Source: an uncultured Ruegeria sp. (lineage in GTDB: Bacteria > Pseudomonadota > Alphaproteobacteria > Rhodobacterales > Rhodobacteraceae). Taken from it: a stretch of DNA of 64,000 nucleotides. The DNA is taken from assembly GCF_947500045.1 (NCBI RefSeq), contig NZ_CANMQQ010000007.1, forward strand, positions 124,001 through 188,000, written 5' to 3'. This document shows, one piece after another, positions 43,903-51,578 of the stretch. The translations under genes and the position numbers were made by a program. The notes below the pieces were generated by a model, which saw only the letters and a program-made list of their open reading frames with translations, was not told the DNA's origin and ran no database searches. The stretch's first letter is position 1, and each line of letters starts with the position of its first letter.

Positions 43903-44370
43903 ATGATGCAGAAAATTTCGATCTTTGCGGCCAGTATTTTATCGGTGGCTGCAATTGGCACAGCCATCGCCCACGAAAGCGAAAACCCGGCTGTGAAAGC
44001 TCGAACCTCAATCATGCAACTCTATGCCTTCAATCTTGGTACACTTGGCGGCATGGCCAAAGGCGAGGTAGATTATGATGCCGAGGCCGCAACACGGGCT
44101 GCAAACAACCTTGTTGTACTAACGCAGATCGACCAATCCGCGATGTGGCCCGCGGGATCCGACAATGTATCCGATCCGTCCACCAGAGCGCTGCCTGCGA
44201 TCTGGGAAAACTTCCCTGACGTTGGTGCGAAAGGGCAAGCCATGGCAGACGCAGCTGTTGCGATGCAGGCTGCGGCTGGCCAAGATGTTGATGCCCTGAA
44301 AGCGGCTATGGGCGATCTGGGTGGAAGCTGTTCAGCATGTCACAAAGCGTACAGAGCACCGAAAGACTAA
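43903..44370 (+). CDS. Cytochrome c' / c556-type protein
   Basis: 155 residues with signal peptide MMQKISIFAASILSVAAIGTAIA. The C-terminal heme motif CSACHKAYR and all-helical body fit the cytochrome c' / c556 class, in which heme is held near the end of a four-helix bundle. Periplasmic electron carrier or gas-binding protein. Followed 13 bases later by a diheme cytochrome, with which it is probably co-expressed. Confidence 0.87.
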   Translation: MMQKISIFAASILSVAAIGTAIAHESENPAVKARTSIMQLYAFNLGTLGGMAKGEVDYDAEAATRAANNLVVLTQIDQSAMWPAGSDNVSDPSTRALPAIWENFPDVGAKGQAMADAAVAMQAAAGQDVDALKAAMGDLGGSCSACHKAYRAPKD

Positions 44371-44383
44371 TTGGTAGATAGTT

Positions 44384-45292
44384 GTGAAGCGGTTTTTCCT
44401 TTTCACCGCTTTCGTTGCACTTTTAGTTGGGTTGGCCGGTTTGGTGCTGACCCGACCACAAAGAATGGATCAGTCTCAACTCGACGATCTGAACCCAGAT
44501 CTCGCCAGAGGTGAAATCGTGTTCCACGCCGCAGGATGCGCATCCTGTCATTCAGCGCCGGATGCGGTTGGTGAGGAAAAGTTCATGCTCTCCGGTGGTC
44601 GCCGGTTCGAGACGGAATTCGGCACGTTCATTGCCCCCAACATTTCCAGTCACCCAGAAGTTGGTATTGGGTCCTGGTCTGCCCTTGATCTGGCCAATGC
44701 CCTGATCCACGGCACCGGACCCGAAGGGCAACACTATTTTCCTGCGTTTCCTTATACGTCTTATGCCAACATGTCAGTCGAAGACGTTGTTTCGCTTCGC
44801 GCATTCCTCGGCACGCTGCCAGCGGTCACGGCAGAAAGCAAAGCGCATGAGGTTGGTTTCCCTTTCAACATTCGACGCGGACTGGGCGGATGGAAGCTTT
44901 TGTTCATGTCGCCAGGCTGGGTAGTCGAAGGTGATCTGACCAACCAACAAAGGCAAGGCCGGTATCTGGTGGAGGCGTTGGGTCACTGCGCCGAATGCCA
45001 TACGCCGCGAAATGGCTTAGGTGGTCTGAAACGAGACCTTTGGCTGACAGGTGCACCAAATCCAAACGGGAAAGGTCGCATCCCCGGCCTTACCTCAGGC
45101 CAGCTTGATTGGTCCGAGGCTGACATCGCCGAGTACCTGAAATCTGGTTTCACGCCGGATTATGACAGCGCAGGTGGTGAGATGGTGGACGTCATCGAGA
45201 ACACATCACGCCTCACGGATAAGGACCGTTTGGCGATTGCCGCCTATCTCAAAGCTGTTCCTGTTTCATCGACGGGGCTTTCATCCGAATAA
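44384..45292 (+). CDS. Membrane-anchored diheme cytochrome c
   Basis: 302 residues. An uncleaved N-terminal helix (FFLFTAFVALLVGLAGLVL) anchors it to the membrane; two class I heme motifs follow, CASCH near residue 52 and CAECH near 206, each with a downstream Met candidate. The arrangement resembles the cytochrome subunits of quinoprotein alcohol or aldehyde dehydrogenases (SGGRRFETEFGTFIAPNIS, PFNIRRGLGGWKLLF). No dehydrogenase subunit is adjacent, so the electron donor is unknown. GTG start. Overlapping transcription unit with the c556 gene. Confidence 0.87.
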   Translation: MKRFFLFTAFVALLVGLAGLVLTRPQRMDQSQLDDLNPDLARGEIVFHAAGCASCHSAPDAVGEEKFMLSGGRRFETEFGTFIAPNISSHPEVGIGSWSALDLANALIHGTGPEGQHYFPAFPYTSYANMSVEDVVSLRAFLGTLPAVTAESKAHEVGFPFNIRRGLGGWKLLFMSPGWVVEGDLTNQQRQGRYLVEALGHCAECHTPRNGLGGLKRDLWLTGAPNPNGKGRIPGLTSGQLDWSEADIAEYLKSGFTPDYDSAGGEMVDVIENTSRLTDKDRLAIAAYLKAVPVSSTGLSSE

Positions 45293-45457
45293 CAGTCGAT
45301 TGGCGCGATGCAGCGGGGACCAGATGCTGTCGCCGGTTGCCGGTAGGAAGCGGCAGGGCCTATTCCCTTTCTACCAAACACCTGTTTTACGTTTTGAAAA
45401 CCGGAACTCAGCAGTCGCACGAGTTTCTGTTCATGATTGACTGAGGGTCGTGACCGA

Positions 45458-46339
45458 ATGACACAAAAATTTGCTCTTTGGTCCATTCCGATTTCCATTG
45501 CGGTACTGGCCCTGAAACTGCTGGCCTGGTGGCTGACGGGTTCGGTGGCGTTGTTGTCAGACGCAATGGAATCAACTGTAAATGTCGTCGCGGCGCTGCT
45601 GGCGTATTTTGCGGTTCGGATTGCCAATATACCCCCTGACGAAAACCACCCCTTTGGTCACAAAAAAGCCGAGTATCTTTCCGCCGTCGCCGAGGGCGTA
45701 CTGATTGTGCTGGCGGCGTTCTTGATCATCAGAGAAGCTGTGCTGGCGCTCCCGAACCCGCATCTTGAGGGTGCGCCACTTCTTGGAATCGTCGTAAATG
45801 TCATTGCAACTGGTGTGAATGGCGCATGGGCCTACCTATTGCTCAAAATCGGCAGGCGCGAGGGTTCGCCGGCATTGGAGGCAAGCGCCCGACACATTTT
45901 CACAGATGTCATGACTTCAGTTGGTGTCATCGCAGGGCTGATACTGGCGCTTGTCACCGGCTGGTTGATCCTCGACCCAATTCTGGCAATTCTTGTTGCG
46001 TTGAACATCTTGTGGGAGGGATGGAAAGTTATTCGGGCATCCGTCGATGGTCTGATGGATGTGACCCTTTCGGATCATGACTTGCAGATTGTTTCTAACG
46101 CAATCGAAGCAAATCTCGGCACAGCCTTAGAGTACCACGATCTCAAAGGGCGCAGATCCGCAAATGTCATCTTTGTCGAGTTTCACCTTGTTGTGGACGG
46201 CACAATGCCAGTCAGCGCGGCGCATGATATATGCAATGACATCGAGGAAGAATTGGATCGTTTGTATCCGGGTTCTGTCTTTGTCATTCACCTCGAACCT
46301 GATGACGAATTGAAGGGTGTCGGGGTTAAATGCCACTAA
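45458..46339 (+). CDS. Cation diffusion facilitator family transporter
   Basis: 293 residues, six transmembrane helices, exporting divalent metal in exchange for protons. Metal-site stretches are LLSDAMESTVN, NHPFGHKKAEYLSAVAEG and ARHIFTDVMTSVGVIAGL (the HxxxD of helix 5). The C-terminal cytoplasmic domain ends in EFHLVVDGTMPVSAAHDICNDIEEEL. ATG 45458 is preferred over the frame opening at 45437. Metal (Zn, Fe, Mn or Cd) not determined. Confidence 0.9.
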   Translation: MTQKFALWSIPISIAVLALKLLAWWLTGSVALLSDAMESTVNVVAALLAYFAVRIANIPPDENHPFGHKKAEYLSAVAEGVLIVLAAFLIIREAVLALPNPHLEGAPLLGIVVNVIATGVNGAWAYLLLKIGRREGSPALEASARHIFTDVMTSVGVIAGLILALVTGWLILDPILAILVALNILWEGWKVIRASVDGLMDVTLSDHDLQIVSNAIEANLGTALEYHDLKGRRSANVIFVEFHLVVDGTMPVSAAHDICNDIEEELDRLYPGSVFVIHLEPDDELKGVGVKCH

Positions 46340-46497
46340 ACTAGTCAATTAGCTCTACAAAACACTATCGGTTTGACTGATCTGTTTAAGACGTTCGGCT
46401 TGAAATTCGTCAGACCTAAGCCCGGTGTGGGAAAGCCGGACCAGAAGTAACCTGTCTTCAATGTCACGAAGCGTGATGATCAGAATTGGAGGCGAAA

Positions 46498-47358
46498 ATG
46501 AAAATTCAAAGAAAGCTGGGTCAGCTTCTTAGTACTGCGGCGTTGGCTTCGTTGATTGCGGCGACACCTTATGTGCCAGCGTTTGATGCCGATGGTCGCC
46601 TACATTTTGAACCGTCATATGCCTTTGCCAAGAGCGGCAAGGGGAAAGACGGGGATGGTCGCGACGATGATCGGGATGATGATCGAGACGACGACAGAGA
46701 TGATGACCGCGACGACAACTCGGGGTCGGGGAACAGCGGCCGTGGTGGTGACCGAGACGATGATCGTGATGACGATAGAGACGATGATCGCGACGACGAC
46801 CAGGATGATGATCGTGACGACAATTCGGGATCAGGCAAAGGTGGTCGCGACGATGATGATAACGACGATGACGATGACGATGATGACTCTAAACGCTCCA
46901 ATAGAGGCAGCGGAAAGAAGGATCGGTCTCAAGCAGGCGGCAAGCTGTCGGGTTCGGCTGGATTAACAAAGGTCGAAACAAACGCTAACGGCATTGAAGT
47001 GCGTTACGCCGACGGAACCAAGGAGGAGATTGAAAACGGACGGTATGAGAGAAAGAATGCTCAGAACCGAACTGTTGAGGAGCGCCCCGCGACCGGTGCG
47101 GACGTCTCAAGGCTTCGGTCATTGGCGAATGGTATCTCAATCGACAACGTGCGTTCTTCTGGGCAAGGCGGCACTGCTGGAAGTCGACCCACGAAAATCG
47201 AACGCCAGGGCAACAATATCGAAGTGAACTATGCCAATGGTTGGAAAGAAGAGATCGAGTTTGGGCGCTACGAGTTGAAAGACCCATACAACCGGACTGT
47301 TGTTGAAAGAAACGCAACGGCCTCTGATCGCCGGAGGTTAAAGTCGGTTGCCAACTGA
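46498..47358 (+). CDS. Exported Asp/Arg-rich repeat protein
   Basis: 286 residues. An N-terminal hydrophobic segment (residues 8-28) looks like a signal peptide. Residues 51-130 are a low-complexity tract of DDDR-type tetrapeptides interrupted by two glycine/serine breaks (NSGSG). Residues 158-210 and 233-285 are two copies of a ~53-residue module: KVETNANGIEVRYADGTKEE versus KIERQGNNIEVNYANGWKEE, each continuing with GRYE, NRTV and a final RRL-type end. The acidic tract may bind calcium or other cations. GGAGG before the ATG. Function unknown. The plus-strand codon repeats are coding, not a CRISPR array. Confidence 0.75.
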   Translation: MKIQRKLGQLLSTAALASLIAATPYVPAFDADGRLHFEPSYAFAKSGKGKDGDGRDDDRDDDRDDDRDDDRDDNSGSGNSGRGGDRDDDRDDDRDDDRDDDQDDDRDDNSGSGKGGRDDDDNDDDDDDDDSKRSNRGSGKKDRSQAGGKLSGSAGLTKVETNANGIEVRYADGTKEEIENGRYERKNAQNRTVEERPATGADVSRLRSLANGISIDNVRSSGQGGTAGSRPTKIERQGNNIEVNYANGWKEEIEFGRYELKDPYNRTVVERNATASDRRRLKSVAN

Positions 47359-47384
47359 ACCGCAACTCCAGTGGATGATCCGTT

Positions 47385-47411
47385 GGCGGCTTCTCTCTGT
47401 GGAGGGCCGCC
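47385..47411. terminator. Hairpin between convergent genes
   Basis: GGCGGC at 47385-47390 pairs with GCCGCC at 47406-47411 across a 15-base loop, between the Asp-rich protein and the response regulator. No T-run on either side, so only a weak candidate terminator. Confidence 0.35.
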
Positions 47412-47427
47412 ATCGTAGTCAAAGAGA

Positions 47428-48081
47428 CTATAGGTAGTCTCCCTTATTCCAAACATCATGGGCAATGAGTGCTGCCTCTACCCGATTTCGCGCATGAAGC
47501 TTTGACAGGATTGCCGTCATGTAGTGCTTCACGGTTTTTTCCTGAAGGTCTAGCTCGTCGGCTATTTCACGATTACTCAGTCCTTTGGCCACACGTCTCA
47601 GTATTTCCTCCTCACGATGCGTAAGGTCATCGAGCATACTGCTGTTAACAGACATGCCGGTGTCAGCGTTGATTTGAAGCAATACCCGCGAGGCCAAGCC
47701 CGGAGAAACGAACCCTTCACCTGCGGCGATGCTGCGTAAGGAAGCGGTTAGTTCGCTCGCGGTTACTCCCTTCACAATGTACCCAACTGCGCCCGCCTCC
47801 AAGGCGTCCGCGACATCGCTGCTGTTCTCTGAGACTGTCAAGATTGCAATGAAGGGCGGATTTGCCATCGCTGCAATTTCACGTGTTGCGCTTATCCCGC
47901 CACCGGGCATCGAGAGGTCAAGAATGGCTATGTCCGGCTGATGCGTGCCGACCAGCGATACTGCCTCTTCAGCGCTGGACCCGGCAGCCAAAACTTCAAA
48001 ACCATCAGCTTCATCCAGCGTGCGTTGCAAACCATCCCTGAATATCGGGTGATCATCAGCTATTACGACAGATGTAGTCAT
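47428..48081 (-). CDS. NarL/LuxR-type response regulator
   Basis: 217 residues. The receiver domain has acidic pair ADDHP (9-11), phosphoacceptor D55 (ILDLSMPG) and lysine in YIVKG. The C-terminal LuxR helix-turn-helix runs from about 150: LTHREEEILRRVAKGLSNREIADELDLQEKTVKHYMTAILSKLHARNR. Its ATG overlaps the stop of the kinase gene by four bases, so they are translated as a pair. Target genes unknown. Confidence 0.93.
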   Translation of the reverse strand: MTTSVVIADDHPIFRDGLQRTLDEADGFEVLAAGSSAEEAVSLVGTHQPDIAILDLSMPGGGISATREIAAMANPPFIAILTVSENSSDVADALEAGAVGYIVKGVTASELTASLRSIAAGEGFVSPGLASRVLLQINADTGMSVNSSMLDDLTHREEEILRRVAKGLSNREIADELDLQEKTVKHYMTAILSKLHARNRVEAALIAHDVWNKGDYL

Positions 48082-49481
48082 GATGTGCCTAACTTTCTGG
48101 GAAAGAGTGTCATAGAAACGGTGGTGCCCTCACCTGGTCTCGATGCGACTTCGAACCTGCCGCCAATACTCTCGACCCGATCCCGCAAGCCCATAAGCCC
48201 CTGGCCACCATCGTCTCGCAACGCGGTTTCTTCTGACCTGTCAAAACCAGGTCCGTCGTCTTTGACCTTTATAACTATGCGGTCGTTCTGCGCCTCAGAA
48301 CTTACGGTGCACTTGGAAGCTGGAGCATATCTCGCGGCATTGGAAAGCGTCTCCTGAAGGAACCGAAAAACGCACAGCTTGTCGGACAATGACAACTCTG
48401 GGGCCTGGCTACCCAAAAGTGAAATATCCGGTCGCAACGGGCCGTGTTCGACGTGATCCTCTACGGCTCTCTTCACAACATCGACGAGTGACAAGCTGTC
48501 GATATCTGGCGCAGAAAGCCCTCGCGATATTGCACGAATTTCAGCCAGAGATTTTTGCAAAGACTGCTGAATTTCCTCTGCCTCTTTAGAACTTTCAGAC
48601 TCTTTGGAAAACGCCGCCTCCAGTCTAAGGGCGGCGAGCGACAGGTATTGCGCAGGACCATCATGTAGCTCGGCACCGAGATTTTTGAGGAACCGATCTG
48701 TTTGCGTGGCATATCTTTCTGACGCATCTACTACACGCGACCGCAGCCGGGCATTCTGCTCGGCCATCCTCTCACTTTCTGTCAGGCGCTGTTTAAGAAG
48801 AGCCCCCTGTCGTCGAATAGTTTTGTTGCCAATCGCGACAATGGAATACAGAACAATAGTACTTGCCAGAAATGCGGAACCGACGACCAACCAACTTGTT
48901 CGCCTGGCCTTGGCTAAGTCTAACTCAAGCTGATCAGCTCTTTCGTAGAACTCTGCAACTGCGATGATTTCGCCGGACCAGAGTTCGCGGATGGGACTGT
49001 AAACTTCAAGTAGTGGTATCCCCAATGCCGCCTCGGCGGCGCTCTCGGCATGATCAAGCTCTTCGAAAGAGCCGGAGATATCACCGCTCCACGCCCGCCT
49101 TAAGTCACCCGTTGGATTGAAGCGGTTTCCAATGATTTCTGTATCCGAGGCATGTGCAATCACCCCGCCTTGCTTCCAGAATTTGTAGGAGACGATGCGG
49201 TCCCGCATTGGCTGCGTCATAAAAATCTCGTCCAGCGCTCGGCTCGCCTGCTCAGAAAGATGATCGCCATGTGCCAATTCCTGGCTGAGCGGGGACACTA
49301 CGCTTTCCATATATAGCGCAGCAGAGTTTGCGGAGTTTTGCACAACTGCGTTCTGGATTCGATTTGACACCCAGACCCCGACTATTGCGGTAGCAGTGCC
49401 CATCACGAAAGTACTGGCCGCAAGAAACACTCGCGACAACGACCAATTTCCAATCGTCCGGTCAGTTATTTTCGCTCTCAT
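48078..49481 (-). CDS. NarX-type sensor histidine kinase
   Basis: 467 residues, inner membrane. Two transmembrane helices (about 18-38 and 197-217) enclose a periplasmic sensing domain of ~160 residues. A coiled coil (ALLKQRLTESERMAEQNARLRSR) leads to a HisKA_3 domain with phosphoacceptor H273 (LGAELHDGPAQYL). The ATPase domain has N in RFLQETLSNAARYA and G-box DDGPGF and GGQGLMGLRDRVESIGG. Cognate of the response regulator downstream. The periplasmic region matches no sensor I can name. Confidence 0.92.
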   Translation of the reverse strand: MRAKITDRTIGNWSLSRVFLAASTFVMGTATAIVGVWVSNRIQNAVVQNSANSAALYMESVVSPLSQELAHGDHLSEQASRALDEIFMTQPMRDRIVSYKFWKQGGVIAHASDTEIIGNRFNPTGDLRRAWSGDISGSFEELDHAESAAEAALGIPLLEVYSPIRELWSGEIIAVAEFYERADQLELDLAKARRTSWLVVGSAFLASTIVLYSIVAIGNKTIRRQGALLKQRLTESERMAEQNARLRSRVVDASERYATQTDRFLKNLGAELHDGPAQYLSLAALRLEAAFSKESESSKEAEEIQQSLQKSLAEIRAISRGLSAPDIDSLSLVDVVKRAVEDHVEHGPLRPDISLLGSQAPELSLSDKLCVFRFLQETLSNAARYAPASKCTVSSEAQNDRIVIKVKDDGPGFDRSEETALRDDGGQGLMGLRDRVESIGGRFEVASRPGEGTTVSMTLFPRKLGTS

Positions 49482-49584
49482 CGTGAAATCGACTATGAAC
49501 TACAATCTTTTATCGCACCACAGACCTTGGTCTGACGTGATTTGGCTAAATCTCAGACCCTGAGCTTCGATCCAGTGGTCAGAG

Positions 49585-49983
49585 TCAGATATCATCCATG
49601 GTTCTCAATCTTTGCAGCATCGGGCATTGAACGTTTCCGCTATCACAATTGGCCGTAAGCTCACTCAAGGCGTGCTCCAGGCGTCTGAGCTCACTAATCT
49701 TGCTTCGAACGCTGGCAATGTGTGCCTCGGCCAGTTCTTTCACTGACCGGCAGTCTTCGGCACTTCCTTCTGACAGCTCCCAAAGCGCCTTTGCGTCAGA
49801 TAGAGGAAACCCCAGGTCGCGGCATTTCTTCAAAAACCGAAGTCTACCCACATCGTTTGCTGAATAGAGGCGACGATTGTTCAGAGCTCGTGCGGGTCTT
49901 GGTACGATACCTTCGCGTTCGTAATAGCGGATGGTTTCTATTCCGACCCCGGATTGCCGCGAGGCCTCACCTATCGCAATCAT
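49585..49983 (-). CDS. MerR-family metal-responsive regulator (MerR-like)
   Basis: 132 residues. N-terminal winged helix (IGEASRQSGVGIETIRYYEREGIVPRPARALNNRRLYS), long dimer helix, and metal cysteines C78, C113 and C120. The spacing C78-C113 (35) equals that of classical MerR; the C-terminal loop NCDSGNVQCPMLQRL resembles MerR's GNVSCPLI but is two residues shorter, giving the Cys-x6-Cys seen in CadR/PbrR. Divergent from the merT-like gene with a canonical MerR promoter between. Mercury is the most likely signal, cadmium or lead possible. Confidence 0.83.
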   Translation of the reverse strand: MIAIGEASRQSGVGIETIRYYEREGIVPRPARALNNRRLYSANDVGRLRFLKKCRDLGFPLSDAKALWELSEGSAEDCRSVKELAEAHIASVRSKISELRRLEHALSELTANCDSGNVQCPMLQRLRTMDDI

Positions 49984-49998
49984 GTGAACCGCTCCCTC

Positions 49999-50029
49999 TT
50001 GATCCTGTAGTTGCTACAGGAGTTATACG
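49999..50029 (+). promoter_or_regulatory. MerR-type promoter with 19-bp spacer
   Basis: -35 TTGATC (49999-50004), 19-base spacer, -10 TATACG (50024-50029). The operator CCTGTAG-TTG-CTACAGG (50004-50020) fills the spacer as a perfect 7-3-7 palindrome. This over-long spacer with a central dyad is the hallmark of promoters unwound by MerR-family activators. It drives the merT-like gene. Confidence 0.85.
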
Positions 50030-50073
50030 CTCTGAATGCCGGTGCCTCAACACAATCAAATCGAGTACCTCGG

Positions 50074-50406
50074 GTGCGAAAGTTGAAGAAATATTTGAGC
50101 CTCAGCTACTTGGGATCGGTTTCCGCTCTGGGGGTTGCAACATGCTGTGTCCTTCCAATGGTCATGATGTTGCTAGGCTTGGGCGGCAGTTGGTTGGCGG
50201 TATTCGGAAGAATAGCGGCGGCAAGCTACTATGTTCTTGCCATCTCAACAGCGCTGGTCGCGGTTTCGTGGTTCGTAGCGCATCGAAACGGGACGTTGGC
50301 AAATCTAAAATGGTGGCTTGTTGGAAGCTCAGCGATCACCACGCTGGCATGGGTCATCGTGTTCAATGAGGCTCAAATCAACGATTATCTAATCATGCAG
50401 ATGTGA
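50074..50406 (+). CDS. MerT-like mercuric transport family protein
   Basis: 110 residues from GTG 50074, three hydrophobic segments. The vicinal cysteine pair in the first helix, VATCCVLPM, is the mark of MerT, which carries Hg(II) across the inner membrane. The second cysteine pair of classical MerT is missing (WFVAHRNGTLANLKWW in that loop). The frame is open to 50011, but that would overlap the promoter; no strong ribosome site precedes the GTG, so the start is uncertain. Followed four bases later by the GDCCVxC gene. No merP or merA is nearby. Confidence 0.75.
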   Translation: MRKLKKYLSLSYLGSVSALGVATCCVLPMVMMLLGLGGSWLAVFGRIAAASYYVLAISTALVAVSWFVAHRNGTLANLKWWLVGSSAITTLAWVIVFNEAQINDYLIMQM

Positions 50407-50410
50407 GACA

Positions 50411-50629
50411 ATGACAAAACAAACTGTGGTGCTGGATAGCACTTTGACCTGCCCTGAGTGCGGACACATTGAAACCGAAAAAATGCCAACCGACACGTGC
50501 CAGTGGTTTTATGAGTGCAAATCATGCAAGGCAGTCTTGAAGCCACTAGAAGGCGATTGCTGTGTCTTTTGTTCCTACGCAACTGTCCCATGTCCGCCAA
50601 TTCAAGACGGCAGTTCGTGCTGCGGTTAG
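50411..50629 (+). CDS. GDCCVxC domain-containing small protein
   Basis: 72 residues with ten cysteines: CPECGH, CQWFYECKSCKAV, GDCCVFCSYATVPCPP and a final SSCCG. This is the GDCCVxC family, small thiol proteins found beside mer-type transporters, some of whose relatives use selenocysteine; here both central positions are ordinary TGC/TGT cysteine codons. Probably a periplasm-independent metal chaperone acting with the MerT-like protein (inference). In the same operon as merT-like. Confidence 0.82.
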   Translation: MTKQTVVLDSTLTCPECGHIETEKMPTDTCQWFYECKSCKAVLKPLEGDCCVFCSYATVPCPPIQDGSSCCG

Positions 50630-50651
50630 AGGCAATGCCATCTACTTAAGA

Positions 50652-51068
50652 TCAATGTTCGTGACGGCACAGCTCATGGTCGGCGAGTGAAGCAAGCACG
50701 TAGCAGTGCTCTGAAACGCCATCTCCATTACAGCCTTTTGAGATCCGGTTCAGCTCTTTCTCAAGTGCGCGGAGCCTTTTGATTTTTGCTCGGACCTCCG
50801 AGAGCCGAGCGGTTGCTATGTCGGTTGCCGCTTTGCACGAGCGATCCGGATGGCCTTGTAAATCGATCAGTTCAGATATCGCCTCAAGCGAGAACCCAAG
50901 GTCACGCGCGTGCTTGATAAAACTAAGGCGTTCCATGCCCGCCGCATCGTATCGCCGCTGATTGCCTTCGGTGCGTTCTGGCGCACTGAGCAGCCCCATT
51001 TCCTCATAGTAACGAATGGTCGGAATCTTGACCTTTGTGCGCTTGGACAGGTCACCAATCGAAAACAT
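50652..51068 (-). CDS. MerR-family metal-responsive regulator (CadR/ZntR-like)
   Basis: 138 residues from ATG 51068 (MFSIGDLSKRTKVKIPTIRYYEEMG). Metal cysteines C78, C113 and C122 have the 35-residue and 9-residue spacing of MerR, and a Cys/His-rich tail HELCRHEH follows as in cadmium sensors. Divergent from the CDF transporter remnant; a second MerR-type promoter lies between. Its probable target has been destroyed by an IS30 insertion, leaving a regulator without its efflux gene. Confidence 0.82.
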   Translation of the reverse strand: MFSIGDLSKRTKVKIPTIRYYEEMGLLSAPERTEGNQRRYDAAGMERLSFIKHARDLGFSLEAISELIDLQGHPDRSCKAATDIATARLSEVRAKIKRLRALEKELNRISKGCNGDGVSEHCYVLASLADHELCRHEH

Positions 51069-51079
51069 CGAAGTACCTC

Positions 51080-51110
51080 TTGAACCTCTAGTCACTAGAG
51101 ATACTACACT
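51080..51110 (+). promoter_or_regulatory. Second MerR-type promoter with 19-bp spacer
   Basis: -35 TTGAAC (51080-51085), 19-base spacer, -10 TACACT (51105-51110), with palindrome CTCTAG-TCA-CTAGAG (51086-51100) in the spacer. Same architecture as the promoter at 49999-50029 but a different operator sequence, so the two regulators should not cross-bind strongly. Confidence 0.8.
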
Positions 51111-51141
51111 ATACGAAAGACAGATTCAAAGAGACCTCCCT

Positions 51142-51578
51142 ATGTCAGGATGTTGCGGACATGACGTCAAGTTCGATGGCGTTTCAGATGATTACAAAAG
51201 GCGATTGTGGATCGTCATTGCTCTTAATGCCACGATGTTCGTGGTCGAGATGACCGCTGGGCACTATGCGAAATCTCAGGCACTTCAGGCCGACGCACTC
51301 GACTTCTTGGGAGATGCCCTGACCTACGGTATTTCTTTGGCTGTCATTGGCGCTTCAATCCGTGCACGCACAAATGCTGCCTTGGCCAAAGGCCTCAGCC
51401 TCTTTCTGATGGGTTCATGTGTGTTCGGATCGATAGTTTATCGCGTGTTCTATGTCGGAGTTCCTGAGGCTGAAATCATGCGGGTGGTGGGGTTCCTTGC
51501 TCTGCTTACAAACCTAGCCAGCGTTCTTCTACTCGTCAGATACAAAGATGGAGACGCGAATGTCCGCTCTGTCTGTGT
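51142..51578 (+). pseudogene. Cation diffusion transporter, truncated by IS30
   Basis: 5' part of a CDF-type (Co/Zn/Cd) efflux protein. It starts MSGCCGHDVKFDG, a metal-binding N-terminus, and has four hydrophobic segments including NATMFVVEMTAGHYAKSQALQADALDFLGDALTYG. Family sequence stops at RYKDGDANVRSV, immediately before the IS30 left end; the frame runs on into the IS to 51705. The missing C-terminal third is not found beyond the right end of the IS, so DNA was also deleted. Confidence 0.85.

Noticed and set aside
46648..46887. Short, regularly spaced repeats resembling a CRISPR array or microsatellite
   Set aside because: They are in-frame codons for a DDDR tract within one gene with a good start; units are 12 bases without spacers.
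46569..46901. Serine-rich open frame on the minus strand
   Set aside because: It is the antisense reading of the Asp/Arg tract (GAY/CGN codons read back as TCR/TCG), with no ribosome site or family.
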